Shown: positions 16,707 through 26,934, counted from the stretch's first letter. The stretch is DNA of 64,000 nucleotides from Holophagae bacterium (GCA_030429565.1 JAUIFE010000001.1:1302001-1366000), one strand, 5' to 3'. The notes: generated by a model from the letters alone, not told the origin. Program-made: numbers and translations.

Positions 16707-18471
16707 CGGGGTGCTCCGCCTGGTACTGATAGATTTCCTGATAGAAACCCGGCTGTTTGATTAGTTGATCGTGGGTGCCGCGTTGGGCGACCTTGCCGTC
16801 ATCGAACACCAAGATCTCGTCGGCCCATTGAATGGCGGAAATGCGGTGTGAGGCAATCAGGAACGAGCGTTTGGGCGTCATGGAACGCAAGTTTTGAATG
16901 ATTTTTTTCTCAGTTTCGTGGTCAACGGCGGAAAGTACGTCGTCGAGGATGTAGAGATCGGCCTGCTTAAGCAGCGCACGCGCCAGGGCAATGCGCTGAC
17001 GCTGACCGCCTGACAACATGACCCCTTTGACCCCAACCTCCGTCTCCAGCCCATTGGGGAAGACCTTGGGATCAAGGTCAAAGCCGGCGGCCTCAAGCGC
17101 TTGCAATAGGCGCTGTTCGACGCCCTCTTGCTCGCGTTCTTCGGCACTTAAAGCAATCAGCAGGTTCTCGCGCAACGAAGTGGAAAACAGGAGCGGCCGC
17201 TGCGGCGCAAAGGAGAAAAATTCGCGATAGCGGTTGAGGTCGAGGGTGGCGCCGTCGTCACCGTTCACCAAAACGCAGCCCGGCTGAAGGCGATTCAAAC
17301 GCAACAGGGTTTCCAAGAACACCGACTTACCCGAACCCAGCGGCCCGGCGACGCCGATCACTTTGCCCGGGCTAATTTCCAGGTCAACCTCTTTCAATTC
17401 AAAAGGATTGGGATTTTTGGTCGTTTCCGGGTAACGAAACCCTAGCTTGCGACAGGAAAAAGTCAGCGCGCCGGGTGTCTTGTCGCTCGTCTCGGGCACG
17501 GCGGTGGGAATGTCCGGTTCGGCGGTAATGATTTCCTCAAGCCGTTCCATGGCGGGCACGGCGCGGTTGAAGGTGTTGAGCATCCATCCCAACGAAAGCA
17601 GCGGCGGCATAATCATGGCGATATAACCCAAAAAGGCGTTGAGTTCGCCAAGCGTCATGTCGGCTTGCAACACCTTGGGGGCCACAACCAGGAGCACCAC
17701 AAAAACACTGAAATTGCCCAACAATTGCACCATCGGCATGATGAAAGAGCGCACACGGGTGACGATGGTTTGGGTATCGAGGTAGGCCGCATTGATTTGG
17801 CCGAAACGCGCCTCGAGCGCGGGTTCGGCATGGTAGTTCTGAATGGCGGAAATGCCCTTGTATGAAGATAAACAGACCGAGGACAATTCGCCGACCTGCT
17901 CGTTGGCCAGACGCCAGTACTTGAGCATGTAGCTAATGCTGAGCTGAATGACGGCAAACGCGATCACCATGGGGATGGCGAGGTACAAGGTGGTGTGCGG
18001 GTCCATGGCCAGCATGGCGCCAATGCCTAGTGCTAATGTCACTGTAACATTCGCGATTTGCAAAAACCCAAAGCCGTAAGCCGCACGAACAAAGGAAATA
18101 TCGTTCGAGCAACGGCTCACCAAATCGCCCGACTCGTGGACGTTGTAAAAGTTGCGCTGCAGGTACAGCAGGCTTTGGTAGTAGTCGTTGCGCACGTGGT
18201 ATTCGATGAAACGGCCCGGCGTGAAGACCAACAACCGCGATGCGGTACGCACCACAATAATCGCCAGGGCAAACAGCGCAATACGCCAAGCATAGGGCAC
18301 GATGGTGGCGGCGTCTGCTTGGTCGAGGGTGACGGCGTCGATGGCGTTTTTCACCGTGCTGATGATGAGCACGGCCAAACCTTGGGTCAGAAAAATACAG
18401 GCAAAACCGGCCAGATACCACAACAGGTACGGCCGCAAATAGCGTTTGGAGAAGCGCCAAAATATATGCAA
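16699..18471 (-). CDS. ABC exporter half-transporter, degenerate Walker B subunit
   Basis: A 590-residue permease-ATPase and first gene of the exporter operon. Membrane domain about residues 15-310. ATPase motifs are Walker A GPLGSGKSV, signature LSGGQRQRI, H-loop ASHRIS and Walker B LYILDDVLSAVD. In the Walker B motif the catalytic glutamate is replaced by Asp. In heterodimeric exporters this substitution marks the non-hydrolytic site, paired with the other subunit's altered signature (LSSGQ here). Its overlap with the downstream half-transporter supports a 1:1 heterodimer in the inner membrane. Confidence 0.93.
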   Translation of the reverse strand: MHIFWRFSKRYLRPYLLWYLAGFACIFLTQGLAVLIISTVKNAIDAVTLDQADAATIVPYAWRIALFALAIIVVRTASRLLVFTPGRFIEYHVRNDYYQSLLYLQRNFYNVHESGDLVSRCSNDISFVRAAYGFGFLQIANVTVTLALGIGAMLAMDPHTTLYLAIPMVIAFAVIQLSISYMLKYWRLANEQVGELSSVCLSSYKGISAIQNYHAEPALEARFGQINAAYLDTQTIVTRVRSFIMPMVQLLGNFSVFVVLLVVAPKVLQADMTLGELNAFLGYIAMIMPPLLSLGWMLNTFNRAVPAMERLEEIITAEPDIPTAVPETSDKTPGALTFSCRKLGFRYPETTKNPNPFELKEVDLEISPGKVIGVAGPLGSGKSVFLETLLRLNRLQPGCVLVNGDDGATLDLNRYREFFSFAPQRPLLFSTSLRENLLIALSAEEREQEGVEQRLLQALEAAGFDLDPKVFPNGLETEVGVKGVMLSGGQRQRIALARALLKQADLYILDDVLSAVDHETEKKIIQNLRSMTPKRSFLIASHRISAIQWADEILVFDDGKVAQRGTHDQLIKQPGFYQEIYQYQAEHPDE

Positions 18472-18778
18472 GGGGGTTCCTTATCGGTGGTAACCCGCTA
18501 CGGCGGATCAAACAGCGGCAGAGCGCCGGCGGATGGGCGGCAACAGCGCACGACCCCTCACAAGGGTGGCGCGGTGGATAATGACAGATGGCTGTCGCGA
18601 TAGGGGGACCGGCGTGGCACTCGCGGAATGGCAAGGGTCGGGCGTCGGGTCGTGAACCGCACGATGAAACCACGATTCCCATCAAAAAGCAAACGGCCGC
18701 TGGAAGCCCAAAGCATCCAGCGGCCGCGATCAAAGTTGAAAATGAATCAGGGCACGCCGCGCGGGCGGCCCTCGTTAT
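18472..18778 (-). other. Intergenic region upstream of the ABC exporter operon
   Basis: Holds the terminator of the preceding lipase gene (18684-18726). The remaining roughly 210 bases before ATG 18471 should carry the exporter promoter, but no clear -35/-10 pair was found. Confidence 0.5.
18684..18726 (-). terminator. Rho-independent terminator of the lipase gene
   Basis: On the minus strand CGGCCGCTGGA and TCCAGCGGCCG form an 11-pair stem. The loop is short and partly paired (GC/GC). TTTGC and then TTTTT follow. The structure lies about 50 bases beyond the lipase stop codon at 18779. Confidence 0.8.
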
Positions 18779-20833
18779 TTATTGCGCTTTCGGTTGAACC
18801 GCAACGGGTTTGGGAAAAGTAACCAGGAACTTGCCGTCCATTTCAGGTAAGCTAAGGTCACCCACTTCAGGCAGCGTTTTGTTGGTGGCAAACGGGTCGA
18901 TAATCGTTGGCGTGCCACCGAGGGCGGTCGCCAAGTAAGTCACCGTTTGGAGCTGACCGGCGGCTACCGAAGGATCGGTGGGGATAAGCAAGAAACCGTG
19001 CGCAGCGTCGGTGTACTGGAAGTGACCGGAGCCAACGTGGGGTGCGGAAACCTGGGGTTGCAGCGGGTATTCCCAAGAGGCGGATACCTGAGCAATGCCC
19101 ATAGCGCGGGTCAAATCAGCCGTTGCGGCGTTGGGGATGACTTGATCATCAAAGGCTTCCTGCAGCAAGATGTTGGCACCTTGACCGCTGGGTTTAAGCG
19201 CGCCGTTCAAAAGGTGCGGTGCGTAGTTCATGGGGTCGGCATCGTCCAAGACAGTTTGGAAGATCAGGAAGAAGAGAGCGTAGTCGGCGGAGCCGGGCGT
19301 AACACCCTGTGCAGCCAAACCGGCGTTGACGGACTGACTGATGGTAGCCGATTCGGTCAAAATGCGGCTCAAGCGACCACCGGGAACGTTGAGAACCGCG
19401 GTGTTGACGTCGTTTTCCAGGGTGGAGAAGACGGTGCCGAACAAGCCACCCAACGACTGACCGACGAAGGAAATGTTGGTGCCGAGCTCAGGCTGGCCGT
19501 CGCCGTTGAAATCGGCGCTGCCGGACTTGAGCATTTGTGCCAGCACGAACTGATCGGAAAGCGTTTGCAGTGCGTTGTCACGCGTCATGCGGGGAATGCC
19601 GAGGTTGATGAAGTTACTGCCGGAGGGATCGGGAATGCCGTCACCCTGCTGAACCACGTTGCCGGCCTCGTCCACTTGGAAAATGATCGCACCGGTTTCG
19701 TTATCCAGGAAGTCCATGGTGCGCTCACCATGAAGCACGACATCAATCGCAATAACGCCGAAGCCCGCTGTACACAGTGCGTTGGCGATACCCAAGACGT
19801 TCTCTTTAGCACCGGACAAGCCGTGTTGGAAAATGACGGTTGGCGGCGGGTTGATTTGCGACTGAACCGGCAGCGCAGCCCAGAAGTTAATGGTGTTGGT
19901 ACCGGTGGCGGTAGGGTTACCCTGGGCATCACGCGGCATGGGACCGACCAGCGGGTGGCCGATGTAATTGGGCGAGCTAAAAGAGCCTTTGTACATGGCG
20001 CCAATCGCATCATGCGGCACGGAACCCAAGCCCTGCGATTGGAAGAACTGATCGACCGCGGCGGCGGAAGGCAACGGAATTTCAATCGTCGGCGTGGGGT
20101 TGGTCGCAGCGGCGGCGGCCCGCAAAGCAGCAGCCGGGCTGAACAAGGGCTGGGTGTTAAACGACCAAGCAAACGGCAGGTTCGCGCGATTGGTGCCGGT
20201 CACGGCTTCGGCAAATTGCCAAATTTGCTGATACGCCGCACGAACCGGTTCCAACGCAAAGGTGGAAGAGGAAGGATCGATCGGCTCGTGACGTTTCAAA
20301 ACATTGATGGTTAACTGAGACTCAACGGGACGCCCGTTGTTGTCCAAAACACCGCGCGTCACAATGGGAATGTAGGTGGAAGCGGGGGCCAACGGCACAA
20401 TCGGTGAAATGGTGACGGTGGTGCGGTTGGTGGCGGCGTCGTAAGTCGCGGCGTACGCCATGGGTGCGGGTGCCACTTGGGACAAATCGTTGGACAGGCG
20501 GAAAACCGGCAACGTGTCCATGCTCAACGAAGAAGCGTCGAGTTGACCTTCAAAAGGCAATACCAAGGGAGCCAAGGTTGAAAAACCACGCAAGGTATTG
20601 GCGGAAGCAAAAGGTTCGCCGGCCAGCGGCAAATTGACCAAACCCGTCGTGGGGTCGATCAGTAAATTGTTCGGAATAGCAATATCGGCTGGATTGCCTG
20701 ATGCCGGATTGAAATGGACGTAAGAAAACTCTTCAAAAACAAAAGCTTCTTCATCGTCTTCGGAACAGTGCATCAAACTAATAACAGCTAACAGGGAGAG
20801 AAGGGCGCCGGTAATACGGAGGCGACGGAACAT
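18779..20833 (-). CDS. Secreted alpha/beta-hydrolase lipase (Lipase_bact_N/VolA-like)
   Basis: A 684-residue exported hydrolase. The N-terminus is a signal peptide (MFRRLRITGALLSLLAVISL) ending MHC-SEDDEE, so it could be a lipoprotein, though His before the Cys is unusual for a lipobox. A beta-rich, Ig-like N-terminal region (about 25-290) resembles the N-terminal domain of bacterial virulence-factor lipases. An alpha/beta-hydrolase follows, with nucleophile elbow GQSLGG, acid candidate in EAFDDQVIP and His in DAAHGF. This layout resembles Vibrio VolA, a surface lysophospholipase. ATG 20833 has GGAGG six bases upstream; the frame continues eight codons further up without a site. It has its own terminator, so it is monocistronic. 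Confidence 0.82.
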   Translation of the reverse strand: MFRRLRITGALLSLLAVISLMHCSEDDEEAFVFEEFSYVHFNPASGNPADIAIPNNLLIDPTTGLVNLPLAGEPFASANTLRGFSTLAPLVLPFEGQLDASSLSMDTLPVFRLSNDLSQVAPAPMAYAATYDAATNRTTVTISPIVPLAPASTYIPIVTRGVLDNNGRPVESQLTINVLKRHEPIDPSSSTFALEPVRAAYQQIWQFAEAVTGTNRANLPFAWSFNTQPLFSPAAALRAAAAATNPTPTIEIPLPSAAAVDQFFQSQGLGSVPHDAIGAMYKGSFSSPNYIGHPLVGPMPRDAQGNPTATGTNTINFWAALPVQSQINPPPTVIFQHGLSGAKENVLGIANALCTAGFGVIAIDVVLHGERTMDFLDNETGAIIFQVDEAGNVVQQGDGIPDPSGSNFINLGIPRMTRDNALQTLSDQFVLAQMLKSGSADFNGDGQPELGTNISFVGQSLGGLFGTVFSTLENDVNTAVLNVPGGRLSRILTESATISQSVNAGLAAQGVTPGSADYALFFLIFQTVLDDADPMNYAPHLLNGALKPSGQGANILLQEAFDDQVIPNAATADLTRAMGIAQVSASWEYPLQPQVSAPHVGSGHFQYTDAAHGFLLIPTDPSVAAGQLQTVTYLATALGGTPTIIDPFATNKTLPEVGDLSLPEMDGKFLVTFPKPVAVQPKAQ

Positions 20834-21140
20834 GGATTCCTCCAGATATTCAGACATAACCAGGGAAGGTGCTCGGCTCGAATCTCACCGTTCCCTCAGT
20901 AAAGGTCTGGAAAATTTTTTCGAAAATCGCCCTTCACTATAACTCAGAGCGAACATTCGCAACAACAAGCAAGTTCTTTTCAACGTGCCACTTGCCGCTG
21001 CGAAAGCAAGCAAATCCCTCGCGCAACACGATTTCGAGGCTTTCAGGTGAGCGCATTTAGCCGTATTATGGGCAGGGGTTCGGCCCACTTTTGGTCCCGA
21101 ATTTCTCTCATTCGCGCGCGAAAATTGAAGGAGCACTCAG
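20834..21140. other. Divergent intergenic region between lipase and U32 genes
   Basis: 307 bases separating two divergent genes. TATAAC at 20938-20943 could be a -10 box reading toward the U32 gene, but the T-tract where a -35 should be is poor. No operator or RNA gene was recognised. Confidence 0.4.
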
Positions 21141-23552
21141 TTGAAACATGCCGTTGAAATCCTCGCCCCCGCCGGCTCACCCGAATCGCTGGTCGCGGCC
21201 TTAGAAGGCGGCGCCGATGCCGTTTATTTGGGACTTAAAGATTTCAACGCACGTGGCAACGCGGTGAACTTCTCTGTCGAGGACCTCGCTTTTTACGTTC
21301 CGCTCGCCCACCAGCACGGCACCAAGGTTTACTTGACCCTCAACACCCTCGTTAAAATGAACGAAATGGGCCCCATTTTGCACGCCCTCGCCCAAGCCGC
21401 CGATTGCGGCATCGACGGCGTCATTCTCCAAGATGTCGGTCTCGGCCGCATTATCGCCAAACACTTTCCCCACCTGCGCCGCCACGCTTCGACGCAAATG
21501 GCGATCCACAACCTGGAAGGGGTCGCTTTTTGTGTCGCCGAAGGGTTTCAGCGCGTGGTCCTGGCCCGTGAATTGACCTTTGCCGAACTCGCCGAGATTC
21601 GCGCCCACTTCCCGCCCGAGGTCATCGAGCTCGAAGTTTTTTGCCACGGCGCCATGTGTTACACCTACAGCGGCATGTGCTTTTTTAGCGGCTCGGTTGG
21701 CGGTCGCTCCGGCAATCGCGGCGAATGCGCTTACACCTGTCGCAAGGGCTACCGCATCCACAACGAAACCGACTTCCCGATGGCCGCCGAAAAAGGCAGC
21801 TTTAAGAATTACCTCTTTAGTATGAAAGACATGAACACCTTGTCGGTGTTGCCCGAGTTGCTCGAGACCGGCATCGATTCACTTAAAATCGAAGGGCGCC
21901 GCAAAGGCCCGGCCTACGTGCACGCCTCGGTGCGCGCCTACCGCGAACGCATGGCGGCCGAACCCACGGCGGAACGCGAACGCGATCTGCAACTGGCCTT
22001 CGGCCGCGACTACACAGCCGCTTTTTACGCGCGCGGTCAATTCGGCGACCACCCCATCGACCTGACCGCCACCGGCAGCAAAGGTCTCCATGTCGGTACG
22101 ATCGAAAGCGACGGCTTTTCGTTTGTGGTCACCCAAGACGGCTTGCAGCGCTACGACGGCTTGCGCTTGGTAACGCCCAACCGCGAAGAAACCCTGCTCT
22201 CATTTAATAAGTACAAGGTTGAAAACGGCGATCGTATGCGGCCAGGCAAGGGCGCGCGCGTCATTTTAGAGAAATCCTTCCCCGCCGGCACTGAAGTTAT
22301 GTGGGTCAACTCGCAAGCGGTTCACCAACGCTACCGGCCGGCCGGCCGTCACCTGGGTAAAAGCGCCGCCGAGCTGCCGCTGGTGGTGCATATGGCCGTA
22401 TCGTTCGACGACGCCACGCGCACGCTGACAGTCCGCGCCTACGGGCGCCACGGCTCGGTTGAACGCAGCCTAACCGTTGCCGCCGGCGACCAAAAACGCG
22501 CGTTGCCGTTGCGCGATAAATTGTTCCGTTTCGGCGATACCGCCTTCCAAGCCGGCGAGTACCACGGCCCGGCCGAAATCGACGGTTTTATGCCGTTTTC
22601 TCAACTGAAGAAACTGCGCCGCGATTTACTGGCCGATTTGGACGAAACCCTCAAAAGTGGCCGCTCCGATTGGCTCGACACCTTGATTCAGCTCGAACAA
22701 TCAGCCAACCACAAGAACGCAGCGGCCGACCAGCCGGTGTTTGTGCTGCGCGTCGGCGATGTGGCCACCCTGGAACATGCGTTGGCCCTGCAAAAAAGCA
22801 ACGATGATGTGCGCATCGATTTCATCATGCGACCCACGCTGTCGACACCCGATTGGCGCCAGGTCATCGCCCTGCTGCGCGACAATCCCCACCCCGTGCG
22901 CTTTGCTTTGCCGATGGTCCTGCGCAAATGGGATCTGCGCGTCATCCGCCGTCGCTTGCACGACTTGGCAGAGATGCCCTGTGAATTTGTGCTGGCCAAC
23001 CCGGCCCACTTCGATCTGCTCGCCGGCGATACACGCCCCAAACACGCCGACTTCTCGGTGTACCACCTCAACCGTTGGGCCGTCGATACGCTGGAAGCAC
23101 GCGGCATCAACGGTCGTTTCACCCTTTCCTTGGAAGACGACAAACCCAACATGGAAGCGCTGCTGCAAGCCTGTGACGCCCATCGTTTCGAGGTCATCGG
23201 CTACACCGATACGCCGCTGTTTATCGCCGAAGCCTGCAGTCTGGCCGCGCTTTACGGCGGCTGTCCCGGCGCCAAAAAGTGCGGTCACGAAACCCTCTTC
23301 ATTGAAAATGAACACGGCGATCAGTTTCAGGTGCGCCATGATCGCTGCCGCAGCACCGTCATCGGCGACCAAGCACTGAGCTGGAGCGGACGTTTCGCCT
23401 GGTTCCGCAAACGCGGTGTCGCCACCTTCCGCCTTGATTTCACCACTCGCCCGTACACGGCGTCGCAAATGGCCGACATTCTCGCCCACGCACAACAGGA
23501 CCGCCAACCGCCCGGCACCCACACCGAAAACCTCGAGCGCATTCTGCTCTAG
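21141..23552 (+). CDS. U32 family protein, RlhA/YdcP-like (23S rRNA C2501 hydroxylation) with DUF3656
   Basis: An 803-residue U32 protein. The TIM-barrel-like N-terminal half starts EILAPAGSPESL, the U32 hallmark. It carries the cysteine cluster FCHGAMCYTYSGMC ... GECAYTC (about residues 167-205), which in this superfamily holds an iron-sulfur cluster, and KIEGRRKGPAYV. The C-terminal half matches the collagenase-associated DUF3656 region of E. coli RlhA, which hydroxylates C2501 of 23S rRNA using prephenate-derived chemistry. Members were long annotated as peptidases; RNA modification is more likely. The start codon is TTG at 21141, decided by AAGGAG 8 bases upstream. It is longer than RlhA, the extra length being at the C-terminus. 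Confidence 0.82.
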   Translation: MKHAVEILAPAGSPESLVAALEGGADAVYLGLKDFNARGNAVNFSVEDLAFYVPLAHQHGTKVYLTLNTLVKMNEMGPILHALAQAADCGIDGVILQDVGLGRIIAKHFPHLRRHASTQMAIHNLEGVAFCVAEGFQRVVLARELTFAELAEIRAHFPPEVIELEVFCHGAMCYTYSGMCFFSGSVGGRSGNRGECAYTCRKGYRIHNETDFPMAAEKGSFKNYLFSMKDMNTLSVLPELLETGIDSLKIEGRRKGPAYVHASVRAYRERMAAEPTAERERDLQLAFGRDYTAAFYARGQFGDHPIDLTATGSKGLHVGTIESDGFSFVVTQDGLQRYDGLRLVTPNREETLLSFNKYKVENGDRMRPGKGARVILEKSFPAGTEVMWVNSQAVHQRYRPAGRHLGKSAAELPLVVHMAVSFDDATRTLTVRAYGRHGSVERSLTVAAGDQKRALPLRDKLFRFGDTAFQAGEYHGPAEIDGFMPFSQLKKLRRDLLADLDETLKSGRSDWLDTLIQLEQSANHKNAAADQPVFVLRVGDVATLEHALALQKSNDDVRIDFIMRPTLSTPDWRQVIALLRDNPHPVRFALPMVLRKWDLRVIRRRLHDLAEMPCEFVLANPAHFDLLAGDTRPKHADFSVYHLNRWAVDTLEARGINGRFTLSLEDDKPNMEALLQACDAHRFEVIGYTDTPLFIAEACSLAALYGGCPGAKKCGHETLFIENEHGDQFQVRHDRCRSTVIGDQALSWSGRFAWFRKRGVATFRLDFTTRPYTASQMADILAHAQQDRQPPGTHTENLERILL

Positions 23553-23921
23553 GTTTCTGCGTGGGCGCCCCTCTTTTCTGAGGCCCGGGTGAGATTTTAT
23601 CCAGGGACGCCGCCGGCTCCGCTAGAATGGTGGGCAACCTGCTCCTGACTTTCACCCCGGGCTTTACCGTTACCGCCGGGGAGTTGCGCGTGCCGAGCCG
23701 TACTCGGTGCCGTGGAGACAGGTTCCGGCACAAATCCTCGCCCCTGGCGCGACTGCTCCAAAGCAGCCCGCAATTCTTCGCGATTTTCAAACCCGCGAGC
23801 AGCACGTAGCGAGCGATCCGCCGGCACAACACAAATATTTCGATGCGGTTGCGACCGCGCCTCGTGCCCTCCTTGTTTCCGAGGCGCACGCGACGGTTGT
23901 TTGCCGCGCCATGAGGTTTTC
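23553..23921 (+). other. Intergenic region upstream of the M16 peptidase
   Basis: About 370 bases. The peptidase frame stays open upstream to 23712, but that part is Cys/Arg-rich with no ribosome site and precedes a clear signal peptide, so it is untranslated. A short GGGCGCCCC near 23565 is not followed by a T-run. Nothing else was recognised. Confidence 0.5.
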
Positions 23922-26771
23922 ATGAAGGTTTCCCGCAGTCTTGTCTGGGCACTGCTTTTCTGCCTGTTTCTCGGAGCGGCGCCGACCCTCGCCGACGATC
24001 ATGAGGAGGGCGCCGCCATTTTCCCCTACAAGTACCAAGTGAAGGATTTCGACAACGGCTTGCGCGTCGTCGTGGTTCCCACCGGCATTCCCAATTTGGT
24101 TTCGATCCAAATTCCCGTGCAAACGGGCTCCCGCAACGAAGTGGAACCCGGCAAATCCGGCTTCGCCCACTTCTTTGAACACATGATGTTCCGCGGCACC
24201 GAGAACATCTCGTCGGACGAGTACAACGCCATGCTCAAAAACATCGGCGCCGACCAAAACGCCTACACCACCGACGATTTCACCAATTACTACACCACCT
24301 TTTCCAAAGACGACTTGGAAACCATGTTGCGTTTAGAAGCCGACCGCTTCCGCTACCTGTCCTATCCGCTGCCCGCCTTCCAAACCGAAGCGCGCGCGGT
24401 GCTTGGCGAGTACAACAAAAACTACGCCAACCCGATCCAAAAAATGATCGAACGCCAACGTGATTTGGCCTTCACCACGCACACCTACAAACACACCACC
24501 ATGGGTTTTATCCAAGACATCGAAGATATGCCCAACCAGTTCGAATACTCGCGCGAATTTTTTAAGCGTTACTACCGCCCCGAAAAACTGGTCATCATCC
24601 TGGCCGGTGACGTCGACGCCGACAATGCCTTCAAACTGGTCGAAAAGTACTGGGGCGATTGGGAACGCGGCGATTATCAAAGCGAGATCCCCGTCGAGCC
24701 ACCGCCGACCGGCCCCAAATACGAACACATCGCATGGCCCGCCCCCACGCTGCCGATGGTTGCCGTCGCCTTCCGCGGCCCCGCCGCTTCCGAAACCGAG
24801 CTAGACATGGCCGCCATGGACATCATTGCCGAAATCGCCTTCTCCAACAGCTCGCCCATTTACGAGAAACTGGTCCTGAAGCAGCAAAAAGCCAATACCG
24901 TTGCCAGTTACTTCCCTACCCGCATTGATCCCAACTTGTTGACGGCTTTTGCTCAGGTCAAATCCGCCGACGACATTGCCATGGTCCGCGACGAGATCCT
25001 GGCGACCTTCGCCCAACTGCGCAGCGAACAAGTGCCGGAAAAACGCCTGAACCAAATCAAAGACAACCTCAAGTACCGTTTCGCTATGGGTTTAACCAGC
25101 AGCGCCAGCATTGCCGCCGCATTGGTTCCCTACGTCGCGCGTACCCGCGATCCCGAAACCATTAACCGCGTTTACCGCCTCTACGATCAAGTCACCTCGG
25201 AAGTCGTGCAAAAAATGGCGCAAAAGTACTTTGTCGATCAAGGCCTCGTGGTGCTGACCGTTGCCCAAGGCGAGATTGACGCCGCCCAACAGGGCCATGG
25301 CTCCATCGACACCCTCGCCAAAGCAGCCGGTGCCGCAACCGATTCTAAGGTCGAGACCTTGGTAATTGACAGCCCGTCCCCCATTCTCACCTTCCGCTTC
25401 CTGTTCAACTTCGGCGCCGCCCACCAAGACGCCGGCCAAGCCGGTCTGGCAGCCTTAACCGCCGCCATGATCTCGCAGGGCGGCAGTGTCGACATGGAAT
25501 ACAGCGCGATTCAAAACGCATTTTTCCCCATGGCGACCAACTTCCGCGCCAACACCGACAAGGAAATGACCGTATTCACCGGTTCGATCCACTCGGATAA
25601 CCTCGGCCGCTACTACGACATCATCAAAGCGCAATTGCTGCAGCCCGCTTGGCGCGAAGACGATTTCGAACGCGTCAAGAACCAGTTGGTTAACAGCATT
25701 AAAATCAACCTGCGCAGCAACAACGACGAAGAGCTCGGCAAAGAAGTTCTCTACGAGTTCATCTACGAAGGCCACCCCTACGGTTCTCTGAACAACGGCC
25801 ACCTTGCCGCCATTGAAAAGCTGACCTTGGCCGACCTCAAGGCCTTTTACGCCAAGCACTACACCCAAAACAACTTGACCGTTGGTTTGGCCGGCAACTT
25901 CCCCGCCGATTTTGCCAACCGCGTCAAAAGCGACTTTGCCGGCTTGCCCGCCGGCGACACCGCCGCCAAAGCTGACTTGCCGCAACCCAAATCGTTCGAA
26001 GGCTACCACGTCAAAATCGTTGAAAAAGAAACCCGCGCCACGGCGCTTTCCATGGGTTTCCCGATTGAGGTCACCCGCGCCCACGAAGATTTTGTCGCGC
26101 TGTGGTTGGTTCGCTCCTACTTCGGCGAACACCGCTCCACCAACAGCTACCTGTTCCAACGCATGCGCGAGCTGCGCGGCATGAACTACGGCGACTACGC
26201 CTACATCGAGTACTTCCCCGCCGGCATGTTCCGCAACCAGCCAGGCAATAACTTGGCGCGCCAACAGCAGATCTTCCAGATTTGGGTACGGCCGGTGCCG
26301 CCCGAACAAGCCTTCTTCGCGCTGCGTATCGCCAAGTACGAATTGGACAAACTGGTGAAAAAAGGCATGAGCAAAGAAGACTTCGAAGCCACGCGCAACT
26401 TCCTGCTCAAGTACGTCAACGTGTTGACCGGCTCCGACAACCGCCGCTTGGGTTACGCGCTCGACAGCCGTTTCTACGGCATGGGCGATTTCAACCAAGC
26501 CATGGTTGATCAACTCAAGCAACTCAAACTGAAAGACGTGAACCGCGCCATCAAGAAACACTTGCAGGGCGACAACATGAAAGTCGTGTTCATCACCAAG
26601 GACGCCCAAGGTTTGGCCGACCAATTGTTAGCCGGCGAACCTTCACCGATGAAATACAGCTCGGAAAAACCGGCCGACTTGCTCGAAGAAGACAAAATCG
26701 TAGAAAAGTACCCGGTCAAGCTGAGCAAAGAACGCGTTGAGATCGTTCCGGTCGAAAAAGTGTTCGAATAA
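23922..26771 (+). CDS. Exported M16 family zinc metallopeptidase (two-half, PqqL/pitrilysin type)
   Basis: A 950-residue peptidase with a signal peptide (MKVSRSLVWALLFCLFLGAA, cleavage after LADD region), so it acts in the periplasm or outside. The inverted zinc motif HFFEH is at H83-H87, with the third ligand expected in the conserved Glu region about 75 residues on (AVLGEYNKN). M16B-type halves occur twice; the second half (about 520-930) lacks HxxEH, as is normal for two-half M16 proteins, where it shapes the peptide chamber. ATG 23922 follows ATGAGG and begins the signal peptide. A strong terminator follows at 26792. Likely role: degradation of peptides or small misfolded proteins. Confidence 0.93.
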   Translation: MKVSRSLVWALLFCLFLGAAPTLADDHEEGAAIFPYKYQVKDFDNGLRVVVVPTGIPNLVSIQIPVQTGSRNEVEPGKSGFAHFFEHMMFRGTENISSDEYNAMLKNIGADQNAYTTDDFTNYYTTFSKDDLETMLRLEADRFRYLSYPLPAFQTEARAVLGEYNKNYANPIQKMIERQRDLAFTTHTYKHTTMGFIQDIEDMPNQFEYSREFFKRYYRPEKLVIILAGDVDADNAFKLVEKYWGDWERGDYQSEIPVEPPPTGPKYEHIAWPAPTLPMVAVAFRGPAASETELDMAAMDIIAEIAFSNSSPIYEKLVLKQQKANTVASYFPTRIDPNLLTAFAQVKSADDIAMVRDEILATFAQLRSEQVPEKRLNQIKDNLKYRFAMGLTSSASIAAALVPYVARTRDPETINRVYRLYDQVTSEVVQKMAQKYFVDQGLVVLTVAQGEIDAAQQGHGSIDTLAKAAGAATDSKVETLVIDSPSPILTFRFLFNFGAAHQDAGQAGLAALTAAMISQGGSVDMEYSAIQNAFFPMATNFRANTDKEMTVFTGSIHSDNLGRYYDIIKAQLLQPAWREDDFERVKNQLVNSIKINLRSNNDEELGKEVLYEFIYEGHPYGSLNNGHLAAIEKLTLADLKAFYAKHYTQNNLTVGLAGNFPADFANRVKSDFAGLPAGDTAAKADLPQPKSFEGYHVKIVEKETRATALSMGFPIEVTRAHEDFVALWLVRSYFGEHRSTNSYLFQRMRELRGMNYGDYAYIEYFPAGMFRNQPGNNLARQQQIFQIWVRPVPPEQAFFALRIAKYELDKLVKKGMSKEDFEATRNFLLKYVNVLTGSDNRRLGYALDSRFYGMGDFNQAMVDQLKQLKLKDVNRAIKKHLQGDNMKVVFITKDAQGLADQLLAGEPSPMKYSSEKPADLLEEDKIVEKYPVKLSKERVEIVPVEKVFE

Positions 26772-26791
26772 ACCCCAGCCAAAACCAAGGA

Positions 26792-26821
26792 AAGGGTGCG
26801 CTCGCGAGCGTGCCCTTTTTT
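26792..26821 (+). terminator. Rho-independent terminator of the M16 gene
   Basis: AAGGGTGCGCTC pairs with GAGCGTGCCCTT through two wobble pairs. Six Ts follow. It lies 20 bases past the peptidase stop. Confidence 0.8.
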
Positions 26822-26934
26822 ATTTTGGCATCGAAGCCAAAGGCCGTTAGGGTTTGGATAGTGCGGGCTGCAGTAGGGTTGGAAGCGGCAGTGCAAAGGA
26901 TTAGACGGGATATGTAAACAGTTCGAAACGACAC

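Noticed and set aside
18947..20314. 455-codon frame opposite the lipase
   Set aside because: Antisense to a gene with a signal peptide and catalytic motifs; composition typical of a mirror frame.
25455..26624. 389-codon minus-strand frame inside the M16 gene
   Set aside because: Mirror of the M16 peptidase; no ribosome site and no family match.
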